64,000 bases of DNA, taken from the NCBI GenBank assembly GCA_002150815.3, contig NDFF03000387.1, positions 186,001 through 250,000 on the forward strand, in the 5' to 3' direction. Source of the DNA: Grammothele lineata. Taxonomy: Eukaryota > Basidiomycota > Agaricomycetes > Polyporales > Polyporaceae. Within the stretch, counting starts at the first letter, position 1, and each line of letters starts with the position of its first letter. Below, in pieces: positions 43,344 to 53,784 of this stretch. The position numbers were made by a program, and so were the translations under genes. The notes below the pieces were generated by a model. That model did not search any database. It worked only from the letters and a program-made list of their open reading frames with translations, and had not been told where the DNA came from.

Positions 43344-46300
43344 GTTGGTGTGTCGAAGTGCGCTAAAAATGAGGGGTGTTGTTAGAGGACACTAGGCTTG
43401 CCCGCGAACCCTTATATGCGTTCGACGAACCTGCTAGATGACCTCATCGTGCGCTTCGGTGGCTGACAAAGCCACAGAATGCATGAGACCGAGATCGCAG
43501 CAGAAAGGTCCTTTGCGAGAGGACTTTCTGACCAGGACGTGAAAACATATGCATGCGAGTGAAGATCCGCAAATCGAAGGCCTGTTCTGTCCAGGTAAGC
43601 TGTCAGAAAGGTAAGGTGCTCAGTGAACAAGAAGACGTCGTACGTGATAATTGCCCGTATATTGGCAGGACATCTTGCACAGAAGAACGACGACGTGCAC
43701 TGTTCTGATGTGGCAAGAAGCCTGAGTGCCGAGTGATTGGGGCACTGTAAACACAAAGAATTAGCTATAAACAAGAATAACCACAGCAGAAATACGTCCG
43801 CGCGTATGCCAAGTCGACGCGTGTCTCGTCCTGTGCGGTCGGTCAGCCACAGGAAGCAGCCAATGCATCTAGATTGACCGTCGAGGGACCAACCTCGCAC
43901 CGCACTGTACGTTGTGACAGATCGGTATCAGGTATAGGGCAACCAGATGAGGTAGAGGATTTTGAGGGATGCAGTGTCCGTGCATTACTCGTACGCATGC
44001 GCTCCGGCTGGAGAAAGCATGGCGCGGCGTGGAATGCCATAGACTATTGAGCCTTTGACATTACGCAGGTTGCATTGGAAGACTTCGATATAAACAATCG
44101 TGTTTGCGATGGTTGGTACCAGGCATATGCATTCAGGAATTGTACCCGGAACATTTCCATCAATGTATACAAGGGAATGGACGACACTACGCGCATGGAG
44201 TTCCGAGTACCTATGCCTGACATCTTTCCTGAGGTCTTTCCTAGATCGCGCCGGGTACCGGTGACAGTAACGGAGAGATGATCCACGGATTTTGAACTGA
44301 GAGGGACGAGGTCGCACATCTTCGTACTCGCGCGATCGTGCCTCCAACCGATAACATACCAACCCGTAGATAGGGGAGTACAACAGTTGAAACCGTGGAC
44401 GTAAAACTGACGTACTCGAGGCCAGCGCGAAGACGATAATCGCAAAAGGCACTAACGCCATGTGTGGGCTCTGCCTGATAGCGACATGAGCATCCATGTG
44501 TATGCGCGAAGACAGCATAGGGCGTACCTAGAGAGCCAACCTATCCCCTCCTCTCGACGAGCGTCGGTACTGCCAGCTCCTCTCATGGCCTCCAGCAGAC
44601 TTCTTGGCTCTCCGGCCTGCTCGTGGGGTCCGTAGAATATGTCGCTGACCGTGGCGCCACCGTCGTTGATGCTGCGGAAGCCGTTTCATGAAGGTAGGGA
44701 CAAGCTCTGAGAAAGAAATGAGCAGAATCTAGGTGGTGGGAGCAAGCACTGAAGACGCAGAATAGTGTTGAGAAAGCGCAGCAAGAGCGCGGCGCGATGT
44801 AGCAGGCGAGAGTTCCAGCCGTCGTAATCCCTCAGTGCTCCTTTCTGGTGGAGAGTTGATAGGGGGCCACGACGTTGAAGTTTGTGCATTGTCGATGGTA
44901 GCGGATGGAGAGAAGGCGGAAGTCGGACGATTGCGGAACGGGCGCCTCTGCCGCCTTCAACCCATACCACGTTGATGTTGCAATCTTCCACCTCTTTTCC
45001 GACATCCAAGTGCCCGCCAAACGTAACACGATCACCACACACAGACGTCACCCGCAAACCACTTTTTGTGCCTCAAATCAACACGGCTTGTGTAGTTTGT
45101 CGTTTGGCAGCGAGGCTTTCAATATAACTCGTAAGTACCTCTTTAAGAATCACCGCTTCGAAACCCTAACATAAGTACATGCTGGTCCGCCTTGCCAAGA
45201 GCGCATCGTACAGATCGTAATGCAGAGTTCATAGACCAATAGGCGGCTCAAGGGTTATTCACATACAAGGTAGGCGGTGACTCCTGCGACAAATAGAAAG
45301 TTCGCCGAGATTCCCGTGCACTTAGGCGTAAATCGTCGCGTCAGAAACCAGGCTGCGGCTCTGGTCACGATTTCCAAGTTTCAAGACGTTCGCGCGGTCG
45401 CTTCAAGTTGAACTTCAAGTCTGGATGCGCCGGGGGCGGATAACACCGCTGACGGGGCTGCGGGCATAGCCGCAGAGCAATTGCCAGAGTGGACGGTTAC
45501 CTTCGCAACGAAAACGCAGAATCATCGAACGCGGCCTGGCAGATCATCCGCGAGCGCATCCCAAGCGCGCAGTACGTTTGTATACACTTTTAACTCTCAG
45601 TTGCGTTGCTGCGGTATGCGGTATGCCTACGCTGCTGCGCCAGACTGCGCTCGAACGCTTGTTGTTAACCACGGCATCCTCAACTTGTGCGGGCGGTGAG
45701 TGGTCTTCCGGTGGCTGGTGGCCGGAGAGTTCCTAGACTCACGTTCTGGAAAAGCTCACGAACACAACGCACCGGTCACCTCTCCCTCCCGAAACGTCGG
45801 GAGCCGTTCATGACGCCGATCAAGAGCATTCCGAGTTCCGCAGGCCCCTGAAGCGAGCAAGGCTCTGAGAGGAGTGAACCCTCAGACCTCGGCCCCGGTA
45901 GGCCTCAGTCGGTCCTCTCCCACTGTGGTCGGTCCAGATAGACTCTCCGGCATGTTATCATCTGTATGCTTCTGTGCGCTCCCAATGGGGGATCATCACC
46001 GTAATCATACTCTAGCCCCACTTCCAGACATCTCAGGCTCTTTCGCCACGACACGTGACGCAGACACGAGAATACTACGTTCCCTAGGCCGACGATCGCC
46101 CACCTTTCTCTTTGGAGCATACGAGCGGAACGCGTAAAGCCAAACCGTGCCCTGAGCCCGCAGCGAACTTCGTCCCGCCGGTAAGACAGCAGCGGCTGCG
46201 CACGAAGGTTAAGCGGCACTGCACAGAGCCTCCCCCGACGACGACAGGGTGCTCCTCACTACGCCTGACGGACATGCAAGAACAGATGACCAGCGCAACA

Positions 46301-46598
46301 GGGCACCGCCTCCTTCGGTCGGTGGCATCCTCTCGTCCTCGGACTTCGATTGTCCGCAGGCTGCGAGTCCGTGGATATAAGAACCCCACCACGACTGATG
46401 TCCTCCACATCCAACTTCCGTTCTCAATCCTGCAACGCAGCAAAGCAGGGTACTCTTCTCAGCTCTATCTCGCTCGTCATCACTCGCTCTTCCTCTACGT
46501 TTTCCTTCAAAGCCAGGCCATCCCTAATTATTCCTTAATCACACCTTCTTTCGACCTCTGCGACTCTCCCTCCACCTCCACCCCGCCAATCCACACCC
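43344..46598. other. Large gene-free region
   Basis: 3.25 kb, the longest stretch without a supported gene. Short frames with hydrophobic runs occur (for example near 44400-44520, minus) but lack family signs or splicing. The last few hundred bases include the promoter of the secreted repeat protein. Confidence 0.4.
46376..46381 (+). promoter_or_regulatory. TATA-like box of the secreted repeat protein
   Basis: TATAAG 220 bases before the ATG, followed by a pyrimidine-rich leader, as is common in strongly expressed fungal genes. Confidence 0.4.
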
Positions 46599-47749
46599 AT
46601 GTTTTTCAAATCTCTCGCTGCGACCGCGGTGCTCGCCGTGAGCCTCACGCTCGACGCGTCCGCTCAGGCCATCATCACGCCCGCTCTAGGCGTGTCCGGT
46701 ACCGCCTCACAGACGGACGTCCAGCAGCCGTCCACCTCCAGCCCTTGCGGCTCCGTCGACATCTCGACCGCGCTCAGCTCCTCTACCGCCGTCGCTGCCA
46801 GCGAGAACACGTTCGACGTCACGATCACCAACTTCGCCGACGGCTCGCAGGGCTCGCGCCAGGTGACGGCCAAGGTGGACCCGACGTGCACGGGTGACTC
46901 GTTCGTCTCCACGACGGTCACGCAGAACGGCGACCAGGTGCGTCTCCAGTTTTGTCCGCTTCCCGAATATTTTCTGACTCTCGACCGTACCTGTAGGACC
47001 CGACCAGCGTCGGAAGCCAGACGCTCACCGTCCAGCTCCCCTCCGACGTTACCTGCTCCGGCGGTACGGGCGGTAACATGTGCCTCGTCGCCTTCACCAC
47101 CGACGGCGGGTACGGAAACTGCGTCGTCGTCACCCGCGCCGCTACGACGGGCACGGGCAACACCGGTGCCAGCAACCCCAACACCAGTACACCGAACGCC
47201 GGCGCGGCCAACCCCACTGGCGGGAGCAACCAGCCCTCCGGAGGTGCCGCTGCGCAGAACAAGAGGGCTAACGCCCCCGCACCGAACGACCCGAAGCCCC
47301 CGACCACCTCCCCCGCTCCCCCACCGCCTACCACGTCCCCCCCTCCTCCCGCTCGCGGCAAGCGGGCTAACAACCCTGCGCCCAACAAGGACACCCCTGC
47401 CCCTCCCCCGCCGACCACGTCCCCCCTTCCTCCCCCCGCGACGACCCCCGTTCCCAACGGGCGTGGCAAGCGGGCGAACAACCCAGCCCCCAACGACAAC
47501 AAGGACACGCCCGCCCCTCCTCCTCCGACCACCACGCCCGTCTCCCCGCCCCCCGCGACGACTCCCGCTCCCCCTGCTCGCGGTAAGCGTGCTGCGCCTG
47601 CGCCCAACAAGAACAACACGCCCGCTCCTCCTCCCCCCACGACGACCAACGTCCCTCCCGCGCCCGCCCCGACGCGCCAGCCTGGCAAGGCGAAGTTGGC
47701 TAAGGTCCGCCGCAGCGCTGGTCGCGGTATGGCCGCTAGGATCGCCTAA
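46599..47749 (+). CDS. Secreted protein with Lys-Arg-separated proline-rich repeats (Kex2-type precursor candidate)
   Basis: Two exons (intron 46938-46996), 363 residues. It begins with a clear signal peptide (MFFKSLAATAVLAVSLTL, cut after DASAQA). A folded domain of about 135 residues follows, with four or more Cys (SSPCGSVDIS, DPTCTGDSF, VTCSGG, NMCLVAFTTDGGYGNCVVV). Its pattern resembles fungal secreted Egh16/GAS1-type domains, from memory. After residue 160 comes a Gly/Asn-rich linker and then four repeats, each beginning KR at residues 202-203, 235-236, 271-272 and 310-311, followed by A[N/A]xPAPN, a run of Pro and Thr (TPAPPPPTTSP), and ending xRG. The last repeat runs into a basic tail with RR at 351-352. 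Regular KR sites in a secreted protein suggest cleavage by the Golgi protease Kex2 into 31-37 residue peptides. Cleavage and function are inferred. Confidence 0.85.
47262..47700 (+). repeat. In-frame tandem repeats of the secreted precursor
   Basis: Coding repeats of 99, 108 and 117 bases between successive Lys-Arg codons (33, 36 and 39 residues), with a fourth partial unit. The unit core is AAGCGGGCTAACAACCC-like followed by proline and threonine codons. Lengths grow by exactly three residues per unit. Confidence 0.8.
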
Positions 47750-48652
47750 GGGGCACGCATGACCGCGCGCGCATTTGTACGTCCATTTCTTGTGAGATGT
47801 TAGAGGAGCGTTGCTGACGACGCGCGCAGGGCTCTCACTCTGCTTGTATCGCTACGCGTGCGCCCCGAAGGACTCGTGGTCGACGTGCTCGTACAAGTCT
47901 CAGGATATATTCGGATATACGATAGGTCGAGTAATAGTGAACGAACGTAGTAGAAGTAACTGTCAATAGGTTACAGTTGTGTATAAGCGTGTAGATTGTA
48001 GATGCCACATGACTCGTGCAATAAGAGTTCGGTTGGCATAACCTCACCCATCGTGATGCGCAAGTGTGGTATCAGTGAAGTTCGCACTCGAATGTTCTCT
48101 AAGCTTCCCTTCGACGCAAGACTACGCGGATGGTGCAGTCGCGAGGAAGCTTACGGCTGCAACCGTATCGTGTACCAGTGACAAGTTCCGCGGTCTTCTT
48201 CGTGGAGTCGTCCCTCTTGAGTTGAGACGGAAATCAACAAAACACCCCGTAGAATCGTGCACAAACACCACATAGAGGAGCTGTTGCATTTGGAGGCACT
48301 TGAGCTGAGATGGTCAACGAAGAGAGACGAGGGACCCCAAGCTTTCACTCAGACTTCGGGGCGACAGCGAGTGTGACGTCCCAGAATCACGTGCGCGTGA
48401 CGACGCGCGTTCTGGCAGACAGAAGAGAAGGGACACGACGGCACGAAGTTGGCGCGAAAAGCGCTGCGAGTTGAAAGCTAGCGTAGATGGAAAGGCATTT
48501 GTCGAATGGAATATATATTGAATAACGTAGGAGACAAGAAATGGTACAACAAGGGCGTGCGGCTCGGAACATGTCTCAACGACATAGTTCAACGACATCA
48601 ACGCAACGACCATGAAGTCCATAAAGAGAGAAACTAAGAACGACTGTATCCA
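47750..48652. other. Intergenic
   Basis: Convergent 3' flanks. No gene is seen. Confidence 0.4.
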
Positions 48653-50757
48653 TCACCACGTACTCCACATCCTCCGCCCGTCCCGCATATCCAGCGCCTT
48701 CACCGCCCCGCCACGCACAGGCGTCGGCGACACCGGGAGCCGCCGCACATGCTTGTCAGGCGCAGGTGTCCAGAACGTCTCCAGATCCAGCGTCACCGTC
48801 CCAGACGCCGAGGCCATCGTCGTCGTCTTGCGCGTCTTCACCACGCTCAGCGGAGCCGCGAACCACCGCTTCTCCCGCTGCGTCGTCACGCGCGAGGCGA
48901 GCGAGGACGTCATTTGCGGCTCGAATGGGAGCTCGTCCATGGAGCCTGGGGGGAGGAGCATGCGCGGCTTCGAATCGGGGATGGGGGCGGAGGGGCGCGT
49001 GCTCGCCGACATCGCTGCCTCCCTTGCTGCCTCCCTTGCTGCCTCTTCCGCCTGTGCAGCCGCCTGTGCCTCTTTCCTCTCTGCCTCAGCCTCCGCCTCC
49101 TTCTCCGCCTCAGCCTCCATGTCCCTCTCCCGCCGCCACTGCCTCACCAACCGCCGAATCGGCTTCGACCACCCGGCGTAGTAGTCGTGATAGTTCTCCT
49201 CGGCCTCGGCACGGTCCTCGCGCGTGAGAAGCGGGCGGGACTTGGCGCGGTGCGGGGGCGCGAGGGCGACGAACGCGTTGAGCGCGGCGGAGGGTGGGGA
49301 GGGGCGCGTGGGGTGGTAGGAGGAGGGGGAGGGGTCGACGAGTGTGCGGGTCGAGGTGCCCTGGGAGGCGGGAGCACGGGAGATGGAGGTGGATGGTGTG
49401 CGCGATGGAGCAGGGGCGTCGGCGACGGGATGGGCGGGCTCGATGTGGATGGGGGAGGCGGGAGGAAGATGGTTGACGATAGGGTCCGACTTGGTCGAAC
49501 GAACCTGCTCGATCTTGGCCACGAGCTCCGCGTTCTCCCATTCCAAAGTCGCGTTCCTCGCCATCAAGTCGTTGTTCGCCACCTATACCTCTCTTCAGCT
49601 CCCGCATATATGTGCACTCAGTCGTAACGACGTACCTGGAGTTTCGTCTCTGACACCTTCGCGTCCACAACCTGCCCCCTCGACACCTCCAGCCGTGCCT
49701 GCCAGTGTGCGGCGTCCGCCTGGGCCGCATCTCGCTCCTCCTCAGCCTTCTCCGCACGAGCCGCAGCCGCCGCTTCCCTCTCCAAAGCCGCCTTCTCCCC
49801 AGCCTTCGCTACCTCCTCACCTGCCCTCGCCGCCTTTTCCCCAGCCTTCGCTGCTTCCTCACCCGCCCTCGCCGTCTTCGCCTCCTCAGCACACTCGACG
49901 ATCGTCTCCGCCTGCTTCTCCATCTTCCTCGCCTGTCTCTCCATCCTCCTCGCCTGCCGCTCCAACTTCTCGTCCCTCACCGCGTGCGCTTCGTCCGACT
50001 CTTCCAGCTGCACGTCCCGCTCGGCGATAGTGCCCCGCGCGTCGTCCAGTGCTTCTTTGAAGTCGCTGAGATCCGAGGTCAGCCCGTGTATTGCGACGAG
50101 TGCTTCACGGAGGACGCTTGAGGGGACCATCGAGACGTCCAAAGGGGTTTCCTCGACTGAGCAGCTAATGGAACGAAGTGCCGAGTCGATGCTGGACCTG
50201 GAGCGTGCGGAATGGATGGACGCCTTGAGGGACTCGACGAGACTGGCGGAGTCCTTGGAGACGCTGATGCTGGTCGCCGGAGCGGAAGCGAGGTCGCCAA
50301 CAGCGAACGAGTGCACTTGCCCAGAGCTGAGCGAGGCGAGGCTGGCAGAGGTCCGGATCGTGTTGCAGCTCAGAGCCCCGCAAGACTTCGCGAGCCCCTC
50401 GAGCTGTGTCAAGTACCCGTCGATGTAGACGCGAGGCGAGCACTGAGCTGGGCACTTGAGCGGCATGATGAGGAGCGACCGGAGGCTGACAGACGAGCCA
50501 AAGAGACCCGCGTCCCAGGGCAGGTTGCTGGCCGTTAGAGTGGTGGCGGCAGTACCAGCGACGACGAAGAGAGCCAGGATGAAGGGCGCCAGGAAGAGGA
50601 GGAGGGTTCCGATGACGATAGTCCAGACGCAGGAACGAGGGTGTTGAGGCCAGAGGGGGGCAGCGACGAGGAGGATGACAAGGAGTTGGTAGATGTCTAA
50701 CGATGAAGTCGGGTCTGAGACGGTGACCGGATACTGGACGATCCGGTGTGCTTGCAT
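48653..50757 (-). CDS. Membrane-anchored coiled-coil protein (copy 1)
   Basis: Two exons (50757-49636 and 49582-48653), 683 residues. Residues about 20-75 form two close hydrophobic segments (IYQLLVILLVAAPLW and IVIGTLLLFLAPFILALFVV). The following region is Ser-rich. From about residue 245 comes a long Ala/Glu/Lys-rich coiled coil (EKLERQARRMERQARKMEKQ, then repeats of AGEEAAKAGEKAA) continuing across the intron (ATLEWENAELVAKIEQV). The second exon adds a Pro/Ser-rich part, another charged helix (RDMEAEAEKEAEAEAERKEA) and a C-terminal tail ending RMWSTW. No known domain is recognised. The layout suggests a protein tethered to a membrane with a rod in the cytosol. It shares 5' flank and N-terminal half with the broken copy at 52760-53784. 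Confidence 0.75.
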
Positions 50758-51493
50758 GGTTGGTGTTATCTTCTCGTCGATGTCAGATGAAGAGGGTGAG
50801 AGTAGCGGAAGTGGAGAGTATGGGGGGAAGGCGATGGCAGGCGCGGGTTACATGCGGGCTGGGGAGGCTGACACGACTGGCATGCGCCGTTGTCAGCCTC
50901 CAACCCTGCACGCCAGAGTGGGGCTCGAGGGATAGTGTCTGCACAAGTGCTGACGCAGCGGAAGGAACGAGGTGTGTTGAGGGACGTTGCCATCCATATC
51001 GTTGAAAGCCTCAGATAGGTAGAGAGCGAGGAGCAGCTGATGGCGGTGAACAGCAAGGGTGGGCGAACAGGCGCCTCCACGGCTCTCTGAGCTCTTCCTC
51101 CACGACTCGCGTAAACGTCTACTAGAATATACACAATTACTACTCGCTTTGACCTCTCAAACTCTTGGAGACCTCGTGCCAGTCTGAAACAAAGAGATCT
51201 TCCGCGAAACTCGTAACATTTGGCTCTATCTGTCCTATCGTCTATGCTACCAGACTCGATACTTGTACAACCCATCCCCTGCGTCCTACGGCACGCAGAT
51301 GCATTCTTTGCGACCACCAATCCATGCTTAACGACTCAGAACCTTGCTGGCTTATCCCGATGCTCCCGCTCTGCCCGCTGTATCCACCCGAGCCACGTCT
51401 CGCTCTCTCGCTGCGTCCCCGCCTTCTCGTAAGCCGCCTCTTCTCGTTATGTTTGCCTGTCCTCGTGGGATACATACTGTCGTTCTCGCCAGG
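50758..51493. other. Intergenic
   Basis: The first 200 bases resemble the 5' flank of the broken copy (53785-53960), so the duplication included the promoter (shared TCAGCCTCCAACCC near 50897 and 53920). No gene is seen. Confidence 0.5.
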
Positions 51494-52048
51494 CTAGACA
51501 TCGGTCTTGGCCGGTGCGTCCTGGAGATCAGCGTTGCAGACAGTCGACAACTCTTCTAGTGATGTCGTCCGAGGCTGGCGGCGAAGACGATCATGCTGGG
51601 AAACGTCGGCGTCAGCGAGACTGGCAGAAGCGTTCGCCGTGTCGCGCAGGGAAGCGTTAACAGCCTTGATCGTCAGGCCAAGTGTCTTGAAGTATTGGTT
51701 GATAGCAGGCCGGGGGGAAAAGGCGGCCGGGTACTTGACGAAGGCGTAGACCTGTACGCGGGGAGTGACGGCTCTGCGGCCGCATGGACTGACGGCCAAG
51801 ACCGGATTAACAACCAGAAGGATGCCGCTGATGCCGATGCCGATGAACAAGAGAAGCAGGGAGAGGGTGATCAAGGGAGGGTAGATTGTAACCAAGATGA
51901 GAACCGGGAGAAACAGTCGGACGTGTTGACGCCAGAGGACGGTAGCAGCGAAGACGCAGAACCAGAGCAACCGATCGAGACCGGTCATAGATAGAGGTTC
52001 GGAGGTAGAAGTGAGAGCCTGCTGAGGACTGTAAGTGTTGCCTTTCAT
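51494..52048 (-). CDS. Small membrane protein, possible short relative of the coiled-coil family
   Basis: Single open frame of 184 residues, MKGNTYSPQQALTSTSEP onward. A strongly hydrophobic block (LFLPVLILVTIYPPLITLSL, then LLLLFIGIGISGILLV) follows the motif VLWRQH, recalling PLWPQHPRS before the membrane block of copy 1. After it come YAFVKYPAAFSPRPAINQYF and a Ser/Ala-rich stretch with SLADADVSQHD. It lacks the coiled coil. Position between two members and the order of features suggest a diverged, shortened relative, but similarity is weak and it could be an unrelated protein. No intron is needed. Confidence 0.45.
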   Translation of the reverse strand: MKGNTYSPQQALTSTSEPLSMTGLDRLLWFCVFAATVLWRQHVRLFLPVLILVTIYPPLITLSLLLLFIGIGISGILLVVNPVLAVSPCGRRAVTPRVQVYAFVKYPAAFSPRPAINQYFKTLGLTIKAVNASLRDTANASASLADADVSQHDRLRRQPRTTSLEELSTVCNADLQDAPAKTDV

Positions 52049-52466
52049 AGCTAATACCGATAACTCGTTGGAGCGAACCAGGGTAGAGGTGTGGGATCGG
52101 GAGGAAGAGCAGTGGACACCGGAGGCTACTCGGTATTTGAACCGATCCGACTATGGCGGGCCGCCGATAGTCATTGAACCGCACCGGTACCGCGTACTCA
52201 CACCGCGCTCTTCATCGCTGGGATTCAGCTCAAGTGTAAGATCTCATATGCTGCTGCGTAGTTCCCCCGGCTTGACGCGTATCCTAACTCGAAACCCTAA
52301 CAGTGTTCGAGTTGAGTTCCTAATGCCGCAGCACTTTCCAACGTGCGACGCAGACCATCATGATCGACATTAATCCCTAGGCATCGCAGCATCGAAAACT
52401 AAAGCTGTGTTTTGCGTCAGGTGATAGTAGACGTGTGAAGTCTGCGATGCTTCAGCTTGAGCAGTT
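52049..52466. other. Intergenic
   Basis: No gene is seen before the FtsJ-like fragment. Confidence 0.35.
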
Positions 52467-52760
52467 ATGGTAAGTCGTCGTACATATATGTTTCCTCATC
52501 TTGCAGCCTAACGTCGTCCCACTCTACCTTCACGCCGTGCAGGTCTCCCCACATACCGAGATACTCCCATATCAGCTCGACTTCCCCTCCTTGCCTTTGT
52601 GCATTCGAGGCTCGGCGATCCTTGCTCATCGCGACGTCTCCGAGCTCGAGGCAGTTCTTGCGCTCCGCCTCAAGGTGCGTAACTGTCTTTGCTCGTTATC
52701 AAAACCCAACGCTGACCAGCGTACCGATAGGGGTGGAAGTCCGACGGTCTTGACGACTAC
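52467..52760 (+). pseudogene. 5' fragment of a third FtsJ-like gene
   Basis: An ATG followed directly by an intron (52470-52506), then a 168-base exon giving LYLHAVQVSPHTEILPYQLD and AHRDVSELEAVLALRLK. A second intron (52675-52730) is followed by GWKSDGLDDYL. This matches FtsJ-like gene 1 (AIRDIPELRALVALRQK/GWAEDDLDDHF), with an intron at the identical place. Homology stops at the codons for DDY (52760), where sequence of the coiled-coil gene in the opposite strand begins. The SAM-binding domain is absent. A truncated gene remnant, not a functional methyltransferase. Confidence 0.7.
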
Positions 52761-53784
52761 TTGCCGCTGCCTCCCTCTCCAAAGCCGCCTTCTCCACAGC
52801 CTTCGCAGCCTCTTCACCCGCCCTCGCCACCTTCGCCCCCCCTCTGTCCGCTCGACGATCGTCGTCGTCTGTTCCTCCATAGTCTCCGCCTGTCACGGAA
52901 TGGCGTCCTCCCGCTTCTCCATCTTCCTCGCCCGCCTCTCCGTCCACCTCACACGCCACTCCAACTTCTCGTCCTTCACCGCGTGCGTCTCGTCCGACTC
53001 CTCCAGCTGCCCGTCCCGCTCGGCGATCACCCCCCGCGCGTCGTCCAGTGCCTCCTCGAAGTCGCCGAGGTCCTCGGTTAGCCCGTGTATTGCGGCGAGC
53101 GCATCCCGGAGCAAGCTGGAGGGTACCATCAAGACGTCCGAGGGCGCGTCACGGTCTTCAAGCGAGTAAGCCGTAGAACGAAGAGTAGAGTCGACGCTGG
53201 ACCTGGTGCGTGCGGAACGAATCGACGTCCTGAGGGACTCGACGAGGCTCGAGGAGCTCCTGGAGACGCTGACGCCAGTGGCTGGGGCGGAGGCGAGGTC
53301 ATTGACCGTGAACGAGTGCACTTGCCCAGAGCTGAGCGAGGTGAGTCTGACAGAGGTGCGGGGCGTGCTGCAAATGTAGGCGTCGCTAGACAGGATGAAA
53401 GAGGCGAGCGTTGTCCAGTACCCGACCATGGCGGCTCAAGGCGAGAACTGAGCTGGGTACATCACGAGCGCGAGGAGGAGCGACCGAAGGCTGACGGGCG
53501 AACCGAAGAGGCCGGCGTCCCAGGACAGGTTGTTGACCAGGAACGGCGTAGCGAGCACAGTACCAGCGGCGACGAAGAGGGCCAGAAGGAAGGGGGCCAG
53601 GAAGAGGAGGATGGCTCCCAAGGCAATAGCCAAACCACACGCACGAACGAGGATGTTGAGGCCAAAGGGGGGCAGCCGCGAGGAAGATAATAAGGAGTTG
53701 GTAGATTTCAACCGACGAAGATCCAGACATGAGCAGAGGGTCTGGGACGAGAACCGGATAGTGGGCGATCCGGTGGGCTCGCAT
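52761..53784 (-). pseudogene. Decayed and truncated copy of the coiled-coil membrane protein
   Basis: Begins MRAHRIAHYPVLVPDP (53784) parallel to MQAHRIVQYPVTVSDP of copy 1 and follows it through PLWPQHPRSCVW. The frame then shifts, and continues LAIALGAILLFLAPFLLALF and NLSWDAGLFGSPVSLRSLL. An in-frame stop lies at 53436. The frame goes on through SLSSGQVHSFTVNDLASAPA and AIHGLTEDLGDFEEALDDAR to a second stop at 52893. A further frame change precedes AKVARAGEEAAKAVEKAALE, where homology ends at the junction with the FtsJ fragment. At least two stops and two frameshifts, plus loss of the C-terminal half. Confidence 0.8.

Noticed and set aside
46918..47688. 256-codon minus-strand Gly/Val-rich frame
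   Set aside because: Antisense to the proline-rich repeats of the secreted protein.
48749..49627. 292-codon plus-strand open frame
   Set aside because: Complement of the Ala/Glu-rich coiled-coil exon; repetitive Arg/Gly composition.
52761..53169. Plus-strand frame continuing from the FtsJ-like fragment into proline/serine-rich sequence
   Set aside because: Beyond 52760 the frame is antisense to the coiled-coil pseudogene, so it is not a natural continuation of the methyltransferase.
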